From Lunularia cruciata (Eukaryota > Streptophyta > Marchantiopsida > Lunulariales > Lunulariaceae), in the NCBI GenBank assembly GCA_948567375.1, contig OX419757.1:72106001-72170000 (forward strand): a DNA stretch of 64,000 bases, written 5' to 3'. Numbering within the stretch: the stretch's first letter is position 1; each line of letters begins with the position of its first letter. The notes below the pieces were generated by a model, which saw nothing but the letters and a program-made list of their open reading frames with translations, was not told where the DNA came from and made no database searches. Positions 22,736 to 35,640 of this stretch are shown here, piece by piece. Both the position numbers and the translations under genes were made by a program.

Positions 22736-23988
22736 AAGAATTGAGGTAACACAGAAGAGACATAATAATAATATGACTAGTAAGACAAGTCATTTCCCCA
22801 TGATACTATTGGAAATGGCTAACAATGAAGATCTAGTGTCACCATACAAATAATCTGTTGTATTGTATTTAACCTTTTGGGTAGAGTCATTCCTATAAGA
22901 GTGTAGAGTCACACTGTCTTGTTTTCTATGAAAAGAGAAAATCAACAATAATCACACTCATGATAAATTTAATCTAGATTATTCTTGATTGTGATGTTCA
23001 TTTCTAACAAGGGTCACTTCACCTTAGAATTTCTATACCTTCCCCATTGCACAGCTGAATTCTTGACAGCTATCATTCAAATAGTCACATACACCACAAT
23101 TCCCATTCACATCACAAAGTTCATGTCATACAAGATAAATAGTATTAAGGTGTCTCACAAGTAGTGTCTTAGAATGCACAAACTAAGAGAGAGCAAGATC
23201 TCTCGAGGGTCCAATCATTCTCACGACTATGATTGTGACATACCATTCCACCCTTCCCAGAAGGCACGAGATCACAAGAGTCTTGAATGAAGATAAGTTT
23301 CCACCCTTCTCAGAAGGCATGACATTACAAGAGTCTTGAATGACCATAATGTTGAATCTTATAGGTTAGTGTTACATTAAGATATTCCAAGTGTGTGGCA
23401 ACCCATTTTTGTATTGTTCTTGACTTCTACAAAGCCCCTAGAATTGCACACTCTAGTTCAACACAAATTGCCTCACTCAAGTGCTTCTGTTCATACATCA
23501 AGATTCTTAACTCTAACTCAATCAAACATACAATCACTTGTTAAAAGTGCAACTAATACCCATACACTCAGTTGAACAATGTTGATGGTAAAAGGCTAGT
23601 TTACTACAATGAAAAGAACAAAGTTGTAACTTTTGCTACAAAACTCCAAAAGCTATGATTTTAGTGTCATTGGAACGGTCCTTGAGAATTCACTCCTAAA
23701 GAGATGAAGATCTTTCCATTTGGACCCTTAACTATAGAGATATCAACCCCAAAGTGTGCACAACAAAATTCCTCTTCAAAGACTACTCATTCCATTTGAA
23801 GATTGATATGTCAATGATCTTCAAAGCCATTACCTTCATACCTTGGCATAAACTAGGATGAAACTAAATATATCATATAAAATGATTTCCTACCAACATA
23901 TAATTGTATATTTCTTAGTCTTTAACAAAGTAGAAGAAGAAAACAAAATTTGCATTTTTGACAATTGGTGAGGCATGACAAAAATATT
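22736..23988. repeat. family-B insert, copy B1
   Basis: About 1.25 kb of less AT-rich sequence interrupts family A here but not at 4765. Its parts match 49,970-50,420 and 51,120-51,490, for example AAGTAGTGTCTTAGAATGCA and CCCAAAGTGTGCACAACAAA. It has internal near-repeats (CATTCCACCCTTCCCAGAAG at about 23,250, again in part at 23,305). No ORF of note. Probably a non-autonomous transposable element. Confidence 0.55.
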
Positions 23989-24445
23989 TTCTTTTGTTTA
24001 AGAATCATATTTGTAACACACATGATTTACATAAAGGTTAAAAAACTATAATAAGTTTAAATAAATAAAATTTAAAATATAATCTAATAATTTAAATTCA
24101 TCTACTATTAATTTAAATTTACATAGTCCTTTAGTTTTCTTTGACCAGCTAATGTTTCATTTTAGTCAAAGAATGTAGATACTTTTAGGTATCTCTAAAG
24201 TATCCAAATTTTATGCAATTATAATTTTAATATTCATCATCAAAATACATCTAAACCATACAAGCTTTATAAATGATGAATATAATAAAAACACACAAAT
24301 AAACCACTCTACTACGGGTTTAAAAACGAGGTTTTGATTTTATAAGTAGTTATATATTATTATAGCAAAACTGCATGTTTCTTTAGCTCGCATACTTTTA
24401 CTCCCACTCTCTAGATTGAAGTGCTTTGAAGATACTCAAACCTTG
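23989..24445 (+). repeat. AT-rich repeat family A, copy A3 (right part)
   Basis: Continuation of family A after the B insert; it aligns with 4790-5260 and 51,525-51,965. Non-coding. Confidence 0.6.
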
Positions 24446-25078
24446 TGAGTAGAAGGCAAACTTTCAACTTCCTAAGTTCTCAACGCCACGTCCGCAAAGC
24501 ACAATTGTAGGCGCAAGTCAGTTCGCCTGATGGGTTGAGTACAACACAGCCTTTCTGCGAGGATATCTATTCAAAGACATCCCCGCAGATTTGAATAGAG
24601 ATCGATGAAACGACTTCAGAACATGGGGGTGGAGCACTTCTTGCTCACAGACCGCATCCGGAGAAGGGATATGAGCGGCAGGTGAGCCAAGATCCTGTCA
24701 AACAGATCTTCCGGAAGCTCACTCCAGAAGCCTTTGTTCATCAGAGCGTCAACTTACTCCGTCAACTTGCTTCCGGAGGCCCTCAGCGTCTCTACACACA
24801 AGGATGGTAGTCGACCACGCTACGTTTCACGACAATTTCCAAAGATTTGCGCTAGCAAGAGATAGCTTGACATTCTTGAAAAATTACCATGGTGGTTGTG
24901 ATGTTGACCTAAACATTACTAGATGAGGAGGCTGAAGGTCCTAAATGCCACACCCGGCCTACAACATGGTGCATTGAGGTCAAGTTCGAAGTATCTCTCA
25001 TTTCAGGTGGATGGTTCCCCGCATTATTTAAAAACCCGTTATAGTGTTTCGTTCAAAGGTCGGTTGATGGAGTGATCC
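24446..25078 (-). pseudogene. F-box fragment, copy 4
   Basis: The minus strand at about 24,800-24,610 carries a diverged F-box start: the DNA aligns with 28,200-28,450 and 26,400-26,600, with the LPEDLFDRILAH-type segment recognisable near 24,700. The remaining part to 25,078 matches the leader of the MFS blocks. No continuous ORF. Confidence 0.4.
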
Positions 25079-25362
25079 ACTAAGTCTATTACATCGGGGT
25101 TGCTTTTCTCTCCACCCAAAATAACCAAGCTCTTTGTCGTGGCAGCTTGCTTACTTTTGCAATTATGGCTGGTCCTGGATGTGGACTGGCTTTGATCAAT
25201 AACTTTGGCCAGGTCAGTGAACTAAGTCTACTACATCGGGGTTGCTTTTCTCTCCACCCAAAATAACCAAGCTCTTTGTCGTGGCAGCTTGCTTACTTTT
25301 GCAATTATGGCTGGTCCTGGATGTGGACTGGCTTTGATCAATAACTTTGGCCAGGTCAGTGA
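25079..25362 (+). repeat. 142-bp direct tandem duplication with MFS exon
   Basis: Two copies, starting at 25,079 and 25,221, differ at one base that I can see (TCTATTAC against TCTACTAC). Each holds the MAGPGCGLALINNFGQ exon end of the nodulin-like transporter with its GT donor. The very low divergence marks a recent event inside old pseudogene sequence. Confidence 0.8.
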
Positions 25363-26570
25363 ACTGTGGAACACCTCTAAGAGAAGGAGAAACAACAGAA
25401 TCGAACATACGTAAATGAACTTCACTGCAGACTCTATGTTCAATGTCATACACAATCACTCCGAATGGTGAAAAGGTTATACAATAAAAGAGTCCGTTAC
25501 ACCGTATGGCATGGCATGCCTGGCACCAAATTTCTAAGCGGCTGCCATGATTGGCCAACGGGTACCTCCGACGATCCATGAATTACTTGTGAACTAAAAA
25601 ACTTCTGTAGCCAGCCTACCCGCTATCTTTCCACCCTCTTCAAAGAAAAGATCCGACATGAGAATCTGAAAATCTATTGTCTTCGGGTTCAATGTCCTTC
25701 CTACTACATGTATAAATTTTTATGTACGTAATCGACGTAACAGTCCTGCCAAGGGATATTTTCATTCCCATGACAGAGCAAGCCTTCTGATGAGAGTGTA
25801 GGCATTGAGATGTTCTAGCCCTGACGAAAAGCACAATTTTAGGCGGAAGTCAGTTCACATGATTACACTGCAGTCAGGCTTTCCACCCTCTTCAAAGAAA
25901 AGATCCGACACGAGAATCTGAAAATCTATTGTCTTGGGGTTCAATGTCCTTCCTACTACATGTATAAATTTTTATGTACGTAATCGACGTAACAGTCCTG
26001 CCAAGGGATATTTTCATTCCCATGACAGAGCAAACCTTCTGATGAGAGTGTAGGCATTGAGATGTTCTAGCCCTGACGAAAAGCACAATTTTAGGCGGAA
26101 GTCAATTCACCTGATTACACTGCAGTCAGGCTTCCTGCGGGTATGTGTCTGAATCTGAAAATTTGTTGTCTTCAGGTTCAATGTCCTTCCTACGACATGT
26201 ATAATCTTTTTATGTACATAATCGACGTAACAGTCCTGCCAAGGGAAATTTTAATCCCCATAACAAGAGCAAGCCCTCTGACGCAACCAGCACACATTTC
26301 TCAGATAAGAGTGTAGGTATTGAGATGTTCTATCACTATCGAAAAGCACAATTGTAGGCAGAAGTCAGCTCGCATGATTACAGAACAGTCGAGGCTTTCT
26401 GCGGGGATGTCTCGGATCGGCGAAACGACTTGATAACATGAGGGTGGACCACTTCTTGCACACAAACCGCACCCGGAGAAGGCTGTGAAGCGGCGGGTGA
26501 GCCAAGGTCCTGTCAAATAGATCTTCCGGAAGCTTGCTCCAGATGTCTTTGTTCATTTGGACCGTCAACT
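25363..26570 (-). pseudogene. F-box/kelch pseudogene, copy 5
   Basis: The minus strand at 26,568-26,365 has the best-kept F-box: MNKDIWSKLPEDLFDRTLAH then LLRVRFVCKKWSTLMLSSRF. Kelch-region pieces follow at 25,579-25,214 (ANHGSRLEIWCQACHAIRCN). Between them lies a 252-bp tandem duplication (25,629-26,132). Frame breaks are many and the C-terminal half is replaced by MFS sequence, so it cannot be functional. Confidence 0.6.
25629..26132. repeat. 252-bp direct tandem duplication
   Basis: Two adjacent copies begin near 25,629 and 25,881. They share the same minus-strand 64-residue ORF (25,640-25,834 and 25,892-26,086) with only a few substitutions. It lies in the middle of the F-box pseudogene copy 5. 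Confidence 0.85.
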
Positions 26571-28139
26571 TGCTCCGTCAACTTGCTACCGGAGGCCCTT
26601 ATCTTCTCTACACGCCCAGCACGGTAGCCTTCAACCACGCCCGGTTCACGACAATTTCTAAAAGATTGTCTAGTGATAGCCTGACATTCTTGAATACCAT
26701 GGTTGTTATCATGTTGAGCTAAACATGTCCGGATGAGGAGGCTGAACGCCTAAATGCCATACTCGGGCTAGATGGTGGTGCATTGAAGTCCAGTTCCAAG
26801 TGTATCTCATTTCAGGTGGATCCGCATGATTAAAACCCCGTTATTCTGTCCCGTTCAAAGGTCGATTGATGGACTGACCTACTAAGTCTATTACATCGGG
26901 TTGCTTTTTTCAAGTCTTTCAAGTCTTTTTGTCGTGGCAGGTTGCTTTCATTGGCAATTATGGCTGGTCCTGGTTGTGGGCTTGCTGTGATCAATAACTT
27001 TGGCCAGGTCAGTTAACTATGGCACACCTCTACCATTATATTCAACCGGCAAACTCTTCACTGAGACAACTCTTCCATTTTTTCCTGTAATGTGGTGCAA
27101 GTAAAGTCTGGTAATTTACACGTATCTCTGGATAAGCTTCAAGTCTTCAAGGCGTGAGAGCTTGGGACTTGGAGGTCTTTGTGGAACTTAAATGCATCTC
27201 TAGTGAATTCCCCATCTAGTGACCTCCAGATCCCCTCACATCTGTTTCCAAATCTATGAAGGTCGGCGGTTTCACGCCTTTCAAATGGGTTCAAGCTTTC
27301 TTTTGAGTTGGTGCAATCTCCACTGCCCGCTTTACTGCTTTCCCGTGTAAATGCTCTGGATCATCGCCAAATGCCCTTTTAGTTTCTTTCAAAGTGGTAC
27401 GTTATATAATGCTCATGAAATAAGTTGATTCCTTGTAGTTCGGATATGTTTAGCATTGGGTTTGGAGAGTTTTGGCCTGTTCGTGGGATTGATTAGCATT
27501 GCAAGCTCCTTCAGTCGTCTTATTTCTGGATAATCCGATGATTTCCGGCCTTCTCAACTGGAAAACGTGATCAGCTTTTAAGAAGGCTGTTGCTTAGGTG
27601 GTAGAACAGGATGGGATTCGCATGATTAGCAAATCCTTTCAGTACCGATAAGCATTGGGATGCAACATTCTCGCCGTCAGCAGGCCTTGATACGCATTTC
27701 CCTGATATTTGTTAACCTGCAGATATGGATGTGATGGTAAGGAATACCGGATACCCACGGTGTTATGGCTGACCGTAGCATATTCAATTATGAGTGGGCT
27801 GTCTGACTCTAGCTGCCGGAAGTAAGTAATGGTTTTCTTTCCTCTCTGAACGATAGTACTTTCGATGACAATTTTGTCTTTCCAATAGCTTGTGATCACC
27901 AGCGTCTGAAAGTCATTTTGACTGGCCTTTGGAATGTTGTGTTTATCAGAAACTCCACCTCTCTACTTGGGATCAGCTCTAGCCAATGGATCGTTTGCTG
28001 CTCTCTGGTCCCTCACTCCAGCGAATATCCGAGGTCTTTGGTGTCCAAAATTTTTGCTGCACTGTACAAGATCATAAGGTAAGACTAAACATCACCTTGT
28101 TGTGACGCTTGTCGTGCCAGTATAGTTCCTGTTTTCTGT
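26571..28139 (+). pseudogene. nodulin-like MFS remnant block N3
   Basis: About 26,939-27,008 keeps the plus-strand MAGPGCGLAVINNFGQ signature with its donor. The remainder matches N1 and N2 in order. The block ends at a junction to the F-box copy 6 after TATAGTTCCTG, the same place where N1 and N2 run on into the MFS C-terminal exon. Confidence 0.5.
27639..27899 (-). other. conserved minus-strand ORF inside block N3
   Basis: An 86-residue minus frame reads SYWKDKIVIESTIVQRGKKT and then FRQLESDSPLIIEYATV. Equivalent sequence is kept, partly in frame, at 14,040-13,750 and in part at 19,700-19,620. The alternating polar/hydrophobic pattern around W and a final IEY resembles calycin/lipocalin-type beta strands, but this is only an impression. 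It may be a relic exon of a gene on the opposite strand. Confidence 0.25.
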
Positions 28140-28470
28140 TTGTGAGTAGAAGGCAAACTTTCAACTCCTAAACTTTCAACGCCACTTCCGCAAAGCACAA
28201 TCGTAGGCGCAAGTCAGTTCACCTGATGTGTACAGTACAACCCAGGCTTTCTGCGGGGATATTCCTGAATAGAGATCGATGAAACGACTTCAGAACATGA
28301 GGGTGGACCCCTTCTTGCTCACAGACCGCATCCGGAGAAGGATAAGAAGCGGCAGGTGAGCCAAGATCCTGTCAAACAGATCTCCGGAAGCTCACCCCAG
28401 AAGTCTCTGTCAACTTGCTCCGCCAACTTGCCTCCGGAGGCCCTCAGCGTCTCGACACACAAGCATGGTA
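28140..28470 (-). pseudogene. F-box fragment, copy 6
   Basis: The minus strand at about 28,440-28,330 reads VDRDFWGELPEICLTGSWLT in one frame, with a frameshift in the F-box motif. The sequence aligns with 24,480-24,790. Only the first exon-like part is present. Confidence 0.45.
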
Positions 28471-29489
28471 GCCGACCACGTCCCCTTTCACAACAATTTC
28501 CAAAAGATTTGCGCTGGCAAGAGATAGCTTGGCGTTCTTGAAAAATTACCATGCTGGTTGTGATGTTCAGCTAAACATGACTGGATGAAGAGGCTGAATG
28601 TCCTAAATGCCACACCCAGCCTAGGATATGGTGCATTGAGGTCAAGTTCCAAGTATCTCTCATTTCAGGTTGATGGTTTTCCTCATTATTTAAAATCCCG
28701 TTATAGTGTTTCGTTGAAGGGTCGATTGGTGGAGTGACCCACTAAGTGTATTACATTGGGGTTACTTTTCTCAAGTCTTTCCGCCCAAAATAACCAAGCT
28801 CTTTGTCGTGGCAGGTTGCTTTCTTTTGCAATTATGGCTGGTCCTGGATGTGGACTGGCTGTGATCAATAACTTTGGCCAGGTCAGTAAACTGTGGAACA
28901 CCTCTACCATTAGATTGAATGAGGAAACTCTTCACTGAGATAACTCTTCCACTTCTTCTGTAATGTGATGCAAGTACAATATGGTAGTTTAAACTTGTCT
29001 CTGGAGAGGCTCCAACTGTCAAGGCTTGCGAGCTTGGGACATAGAGGTCTTATTTGAACTAAAATGCTTCACCAATGAATTCAGGATCCCTGCACCTTCA
29101 GACCTGTTTGCATTTCTACGAAGTTCTCCAGGTTCACGCCTTTCAAATGGGATCAAGCTTTCCCTCAGTTGATGCAATTTCTACTGCTAGCTTTACTGCT
29201 TTCTCATTTTACCACAAGGCCTTCTCCTGTAAATGCCCTCAATCACTGCCAAATGCTCTTTTAGTTCTTATGGAAGTGAGTACGTTACGCAGGGTTCATG
29301 CAATAAGTTGATTCGTTGCATTTCGGAAAAGCTTTGGGTTCGGAGAGCGTTGAGCTTTTTGTGGGATTGATTAGCAAGCTGCTTCGGTCGTCTTATTGCT
29401 GGGTAAGCCGAAGATATCCGGCCTTCTCAATTGGATGTTGGCTTAGGCTGTTGCTTACCGAAAAGACAGGACGGGATCCGCATGATTAA
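28471..29489 (+). pseudogene. nodulin-like MFS remnant block N4
   Basis: The cleanest MFS signature exon is at 28,815-28,881: LLSFAIMAGPGCGLAVINNF plus GQ, then GTCAGT. It lies in a plus frame open from 28,756. Downstream sequence to 29,470 matches the early part of N1-N3 and then stops matching, giving way to segment E. No other MFS exon is near. Confidence 0.55.
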
Positions 29490-32400
29490 GCAAAATAGTT
29501 TTCTGCTTAAACTTCCTTTAATCCTTTCCGGAACACTCTTTTTGGCAACACCTTTATCTCATGCTCAGCTTCCTCTCGCTCTTCTCACTGCCTCGTACTC
29601 TTTTTTCTTGTTCGTTCGGTGTATACTATTTGGCTTGTTGGCCCATTTTTTCAGTAGCTTACTCGTTTGAATCAGATGCCATCAAAGTCTTCGTTCAACG
29701 TCTTCATGTCTATCCGACCACTCCAGCCTTAACCAAAAGCTTCTTTCGACACCACCCATTCGGCTGTCCGGACGATCCCAACGGTAACCAAATGGAGCTT
29801 CTTTGGACATCACCCATGGTGGTGTGACGTCTCTAACCCGTGGCTGGACATTCACTGGCCCACGCACTGTCAGCTGGAATCAGATGAAGAAAACTCGTCT
29901 CTGGCACTGCTACTGTGCTAGGCATGAGCGTGAGCCTTTACAGTTCATCGTTTGCCAAGCAACGAAATGAATGGAAACGGCGACCGCATGTGATAGCAAA
30001 AAGGACGGGAATACCCAATCAAACCAGACAAAGAAAAGCGGGTGAAATGGGGCTCAGCTCGAATAGTATCGTTAAGAGGAATCTGCCCTATAGCATTAGC
30101 CAAGCCAGACTAATATATCGAACCGAGAGATTCAATATATTAGTCTGAGTTAACATATTTGAAACTGAGGGTCACCGGGAAAGAATTTAATTAGGCCAGG
30201 AGTTGCAAACAGAAGTCATTGAGTGAAGAGTAAACAAATGGAGGACATTTATAAGGATCCAAAAAGTCATGGCTCGAATAGTGTGCGCAAATTGGACCAC
30301 TGTTATCAAAATCAATGTTATGACGCTCACTATGGGGATTTCTCTGCATACAACAGGTCTGACTTCAACTGGAATCAAGAATGTGCTTATAGAGTACAGT
30401 TACACTGTTTAAATGGATGGGCTCGGGAGACCTATACATTCGATATAGAAGATATATACTTAGACTTTAGAGGTTAAAAAGTCATATGCTTTGTAGGAAG
30501 ATTGAACGTAAAGGAAAATCTTGGCAAATTTTATTCATGACTATTGGCTTAAGATTCAATTTATTCAGTTCAAATAAAATTCTAAACCAAATATGAAGAA
30601 GGGAATAAATTTATAGTTTCTAACTTACTTGCATCAATCTCATAGAAAATGGAGATAAGCTAAAATCAGGTTCAGGAATAGCGAAAATGATCATTTTGTG
30701 GATTAGAACAGTCAGAGAAATGATCTCTACTGGTTTTTCCCTACAATTAATAAAAGATCATTTACACGCAGGTCAACTTTTGATACCTCGGTATTATATA
30801 CTCTAACTCTCCATTTTGATGTTGTTTCTGCATAGAATGTGCGGACGCTTTAGTGTATTCATTCTGTAGAGAGTATTGCCCTTTTCTATCTAATTCAATG
30901 ATGTCAAATATTATATAATGTGAAGTCCATATTCTTTTCCGACTGAGAACTAAATACAATTTATATAGATTACAATTTCGCACAGCAGGGTACGTCAAAG
31001 CAACTTAGAAAATTGTATGAACAGTGTTGCGTGAGTTGATTTGCAAGCACGTTTGTCATATTTTATGAATATATATTGTGAATTTCATGCTAAACTATGG
31101 AATGTGTGCATGGCCTTATAATTCCTAAAATGATTGTCCTGACAACATGATTGTCTCAAGATGAATGTATTTCCATCATTGTTTTCATTTTGAGCAGCTA
31201 GAGTAAGTACTGATGTGATCAATCATAAAGCTATTAAGTTTCAGTATTCCTAGGCATATAGTTGAAGGGAACTTGACACTCATGTTCTAGATTCCAGTAG
31301 ACACGAAGGGGTTGCGAAAACGAATAACCTTATAATACATATTTACTATTTAATTTAAATAAGTAACCAGCAAATGGCAGTTTATTACAACATCACTGTA
31401 TCATTGACATATCACTGAATATTAGTAAGGAAAAATGGCGACCATTTTGTCAAATATCTGAATCATAAATATCAAAATATTATCTCAATGAATTCATACG
31501 ATTCAATGTATACACATTTTATATTTAAGAGAGAAGATTGCTTGATATTTATACCGCAAAACTTTTACTATCGGAAGTAAAACAGTTAACCAGGTTAATA
31601 CAGGATAAAACTTCTTTTCTTCTTCTTATTTACTTTTTTAACTATTTGGCCTTCTGGCCCATTTCCCTTTCACCTTACAAGTAGCTGAATGCTTTAACTT
31701 ATTTTAATCAACTGCCGGAAATACTAGTTTAGATAGACCCCTCTTGCTTTGCGATTCGTCCCGTTCAAGAACTTACTCTCGTGTGTCAAAATGCCACCAA
31801 AGTCTTCGTGTGTATCCGACTACTCCAGCCGTAACCAGAAGCTTCTTTCGACACAGCCCATTCGGCTGTCCAGACGATTCTAACGGAAACCAAAAGCTTC
31901 TTTTGACATCCCCCATGCTGTTGTGACGTACCTTAGGCAATCCTGGCAAATGCACAATGAGGTTTTCATCAGCGGGAATCAAACGAAGAAAGTCGTCTCT
32001 ACTCTACTGGGACTGCGCGGTCAGCCTTTACGGTACATCGTTAGCCGAGCCAGACTAAATATATTGAACCGAGGCGTTGAGGGTGGCCAAGAGAGAATCT
32101 AGTGAGAGCCAGGACAGTATGTTATGCATACGGGCGTCATAGGTTGAAAAGTAAACAAAAAGACAACATTTATAAAAGACCAGAAAGTCATTGCTCGAAT
32201 CATGTGTGCAAATTGGACCACTAGTTATCAAAATCAATGTTATTATAACGTTCATTGGGAAGTTCTCTGCACAGCAAGGTCTGACGTCAACTGGAATCAA
32301 GAATCCGTGAGCTTATATAATGTAGTCTACCCTGTTGAAATGGATGGCCTCGGGAGTGAGAAGACCTTTACATTTGATGTAGAACATATGTTTTTAGACT

Positions 32401-33000
32401 TTAGAGATTTGAAAAGTTACACTTTTGTAGAGATATTGAGAGAAAAAAAGAAGTCTGGAAAAACTTTATAAATTTAAATCTGATCAAATCCAATTTTTAA
32501 ATTGTAAAATGTAAATTATATCCGAGCAAAAGAACTTAATTAGAAGTTGTAAACTAATTTCGTTAAATATCGTAGAGAAAGAAATAAGTCAAAACTAGGT
32601 CTACGAATGCTGAAGACGGGGGGTTGGTTGTAGAATTAAGATTGGCAGAGAAATGATCTCTACTCATTTTCCCCTAAAATGAATAAGAAATGTCAACTTT
32701 GGGCACTCCAAAATATGTTACTAACTTTCACAACTAAGTTATATGACTTAGGTTCATATAGATGAAGGTAAATTGAGTCTCATGGTCTAGCTCCCATATG
32801 AGAGTAAAGGGTTAAATGGTGCAAAAACTAATATCCTTATTTGTGATATTTGCCATATAATTCAATAAGTAACCAACAAATAGCAATTTATTAAAACGAA
32901 ACTGTATCATTTGTATATCACTGACTAACAGTTAGGAAAATTGATGATATCATCTAGACAAATATCTGAATCAGACACATCAAAATATTATATTTATCTA
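29490..33000. repeat. segmental repeat E1
   Basis: About 3.5 kb, repeated at 52,455-55,780 in the same order and orientation. It contains two related sub-blocks (29,490-30,480 and 31,640-32,480). Each ends with a plus-strand coding trace: NQCYDAHYGDFSAYNRSDFN with TFDIEDIYLDFR at 30,223-30,477, and CANWTTSYQNQCYYNVHW with TFDVEHMFLDFR at 32,202-32,471. I do not recognise the protein. The intervening 30,500-31,640 is AT-rich; 30,900-31,130 matches 53,800-54,020. Confidence 0.55.
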
Positions 33001-35640
33001 TTCATACATTCAATCAATACACATATATATATTTAAGATAAAAGATTGCTATATATTTATAATGCAACGATCTAACGATCAGAAATAAAACTCTTAAACA
33101 AGTCGATGCTGAATAAACGTTATAATATTTATTCCCAAAAATGATATGTATATATGTATCCTTATATTTAACTAACCATGTGAGTGAGTGCAAAATCTGG
33201 TCAAACCATTCTTTGACCTCGAATCTTTTACGCGACAATTTTTTCGAGCACTTTGTAGGGAGTTAGTCGTTTGATTATCGGAAGTGAAACTTTTAACCAG
33301 GAAAGTAAAGGATAAAAATTCTTTTTTATTTCTATTTTATATTATTTAAATAAATTAATTTACTGAGATTTATATAACTAGCCATGTCGACGAGGGAAAA
33401 ATCTTGTCATACAATTATTTGATGCCAAATGTTTTATGCGTCGTTGTTTAGAGCATGTTTTAGGGAATCGCTCGTTTGAGCAAAGCAAGTACGATTTCGA
33501 TCTGGCTTTATATAAATTAGAGTAATAGCAAGACCTAATTAAGGTGATGAATGAACCACCAAGCTTTGCGAGCTAATAGTATGTATTTTAATTTCATTCG
33601 CTGACTTAAGATGTCCACTGGCATGTCCTTTTAAGGCTCGCATACAAGGGTACTCGTATCCCAAAGAAAGATTTTGCATATACAAGGACATGAGACTGTC
33701 TAACGCATTTGTGCTTAAATTGAATCAAGGTTTTGACTTACATAAGAAACACATATTGAAGAAAATCATATTCTTAATACTAATGTAAAACCAAATATAA
33801 CTATGCGTGTACATCCTATCTGACGGAGTACCGTACAGTTCATACGTAGGCGGGCCGATTCATTAGGATTCTTCAAGGGTCGTTTCTACTCTTGATACTG
33901 CAAGAAACACAATCTCCAAACTCCTCGATCTCCCAGAAGTCAGACACCGTTGTTAGCGAGCATTTTGTATTTTCATATGATGGTGACGCACTTGAAGAAG
34001 ATTGAACGAAAGCATTACCAAAGAAATTTGTTTCTTCATGAAATGCGGTTTTTACCTATAAGAATGTAAACTCGGACATGCACAAACAACATTCATTCAT
34101 GGTTCAAGTTTTTCATATTCTTATTTGTATTTATAAAAGGTCAAGATGGAATCTCAGCCGTCAAACACATTCATTGTTTAAGTTCTTAATATTCTTTATT
34201 TTTAATCATGTACAATCAAAATCAAGGACGTAGTTCTATGAACTCAAGTGTTGTGAACTCCTCTGCAGAAGTTGACTAATCCCTCATATTTGAATTTCTC
34301 AGATATGAAGTAGTGTATGAACTAATGTGAGGAAAGTAAAATACATAGTAGGCAAAGGTTGAGTGCTCATACCATACTTCAAACGTTAAAATGAAATGAT
34401 TTAAAATCTAAATAAACTGTTTAAACTTCTTTGCTTAAACTTCCTCTGATTCCTCTCGCAACACTCTCTTCTTTGCAGTACCTTTGTCTTGTGTGCATTT
34501 TACCCTTTGGCACTTCTTAGTGCCTTGCACATCTTTTGTCTTCTTCCTTCCCCTATGGCACTTCTAAATGCCTTGCACATCTTTTGTCTTCTTCCTTCGT
34601 AGTATACTATTTGGCCTTCTGGCCCATTTCCCTTTCACCTTACAAGTAGCTGAATGCTTTAACATATTTAAATCAACTGCCGGAAATATATTTTAGATAG
34701 ACACCTTTTGGCTTGCGATTGGTCCCAATAAATAACTTACTCTCTGTGTCAAATGCCACCAAAGTCTTCGTCCAAAGTCTTCATGTGTATCCAGCCGTAA
34801 CCACAAGCGTCTTTCGACACAGCCAGTTCGGCTGTCAGGACGATTCTAACAGAAACCAGAAGGTTCTTTTGACATCGCCCGTGCTGGTGTGACGTCTCTT
34901 AGCCTCGGCCGGACATGTACTGGCACAATCAGGTTTTTCATCAGCGGGAATCAAACGAAGAAAGTCGTCTCTGCCACTGCTACTCTACTGGCACTGCGCG
35001 GTCAGCCTTTACGGTACATCGTTAGCCGAGCCGGACAAAATATTTTGAACTGAGACTTTTGAGAAAGAGAGAATCTAGTCAGAGCCAGGACAGTTGGTGG
35101 ATCATTATACTATTCTTTCTACATTTTTACTTATTTATTTATTTATGAGAAACACATGTTAAAGAAAATTATATAACTATCCCTGAACGTCCGATCTATC
35201 CGTATCACAAAGTACCGTACAGTTCAGTTCATTTGTAGGCGGGGGGATTCAGTGGTATTCTTAAAGGGTTGTTTCTACTCTCACTACCGCAAGCAGACCT
35301 ACTGCTTGTCAACACATGAGAAACCTCGGAGTTTTGTGCGGACTTGGTAATCGGTTACAAATCGAAAGACGAATTAGTCAGCTGATGTGTGGTTCTTTAA
35401 GTGCGAGAAGGAATTATATTCTAAATTCCACTATTGTAGCACTTTCACTACAACTGTTCAGCACATTCGCACACAAGAGACAATTCCACAAATGCCCCAT
35501 AAGTCTTCTAAGCACCCCCGATTGGAACTACCATGAGAACTTCAAAGGCTATCATTTCTTGATAGTGTTCTTCACCAGAATTGCGGACTACAAAATCTCT
35601 AAATATCACTTTTGGTCTGACTATGTAATGGATTCTACTT
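33001..35640. repeat. segmental repeat D2 with AT-rich lead
   Basis: 33,370-33,900 matches 15,800-16,345, and 33,905-35,090 matches 17,252-18,190; 35,190-35,520 matches 55,790-56,120. A short local duplication of GCCTTGCACATCTTTTGTCT lies at about 34,521 and 34,571. The plus ORF 35,316-35,642 carries the NSTIVALSLQLFSTFAHKRQ trace seen in D1 and D3. 33,000-33,370 is AT-rich without assigned content. Confidence 0.5.
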
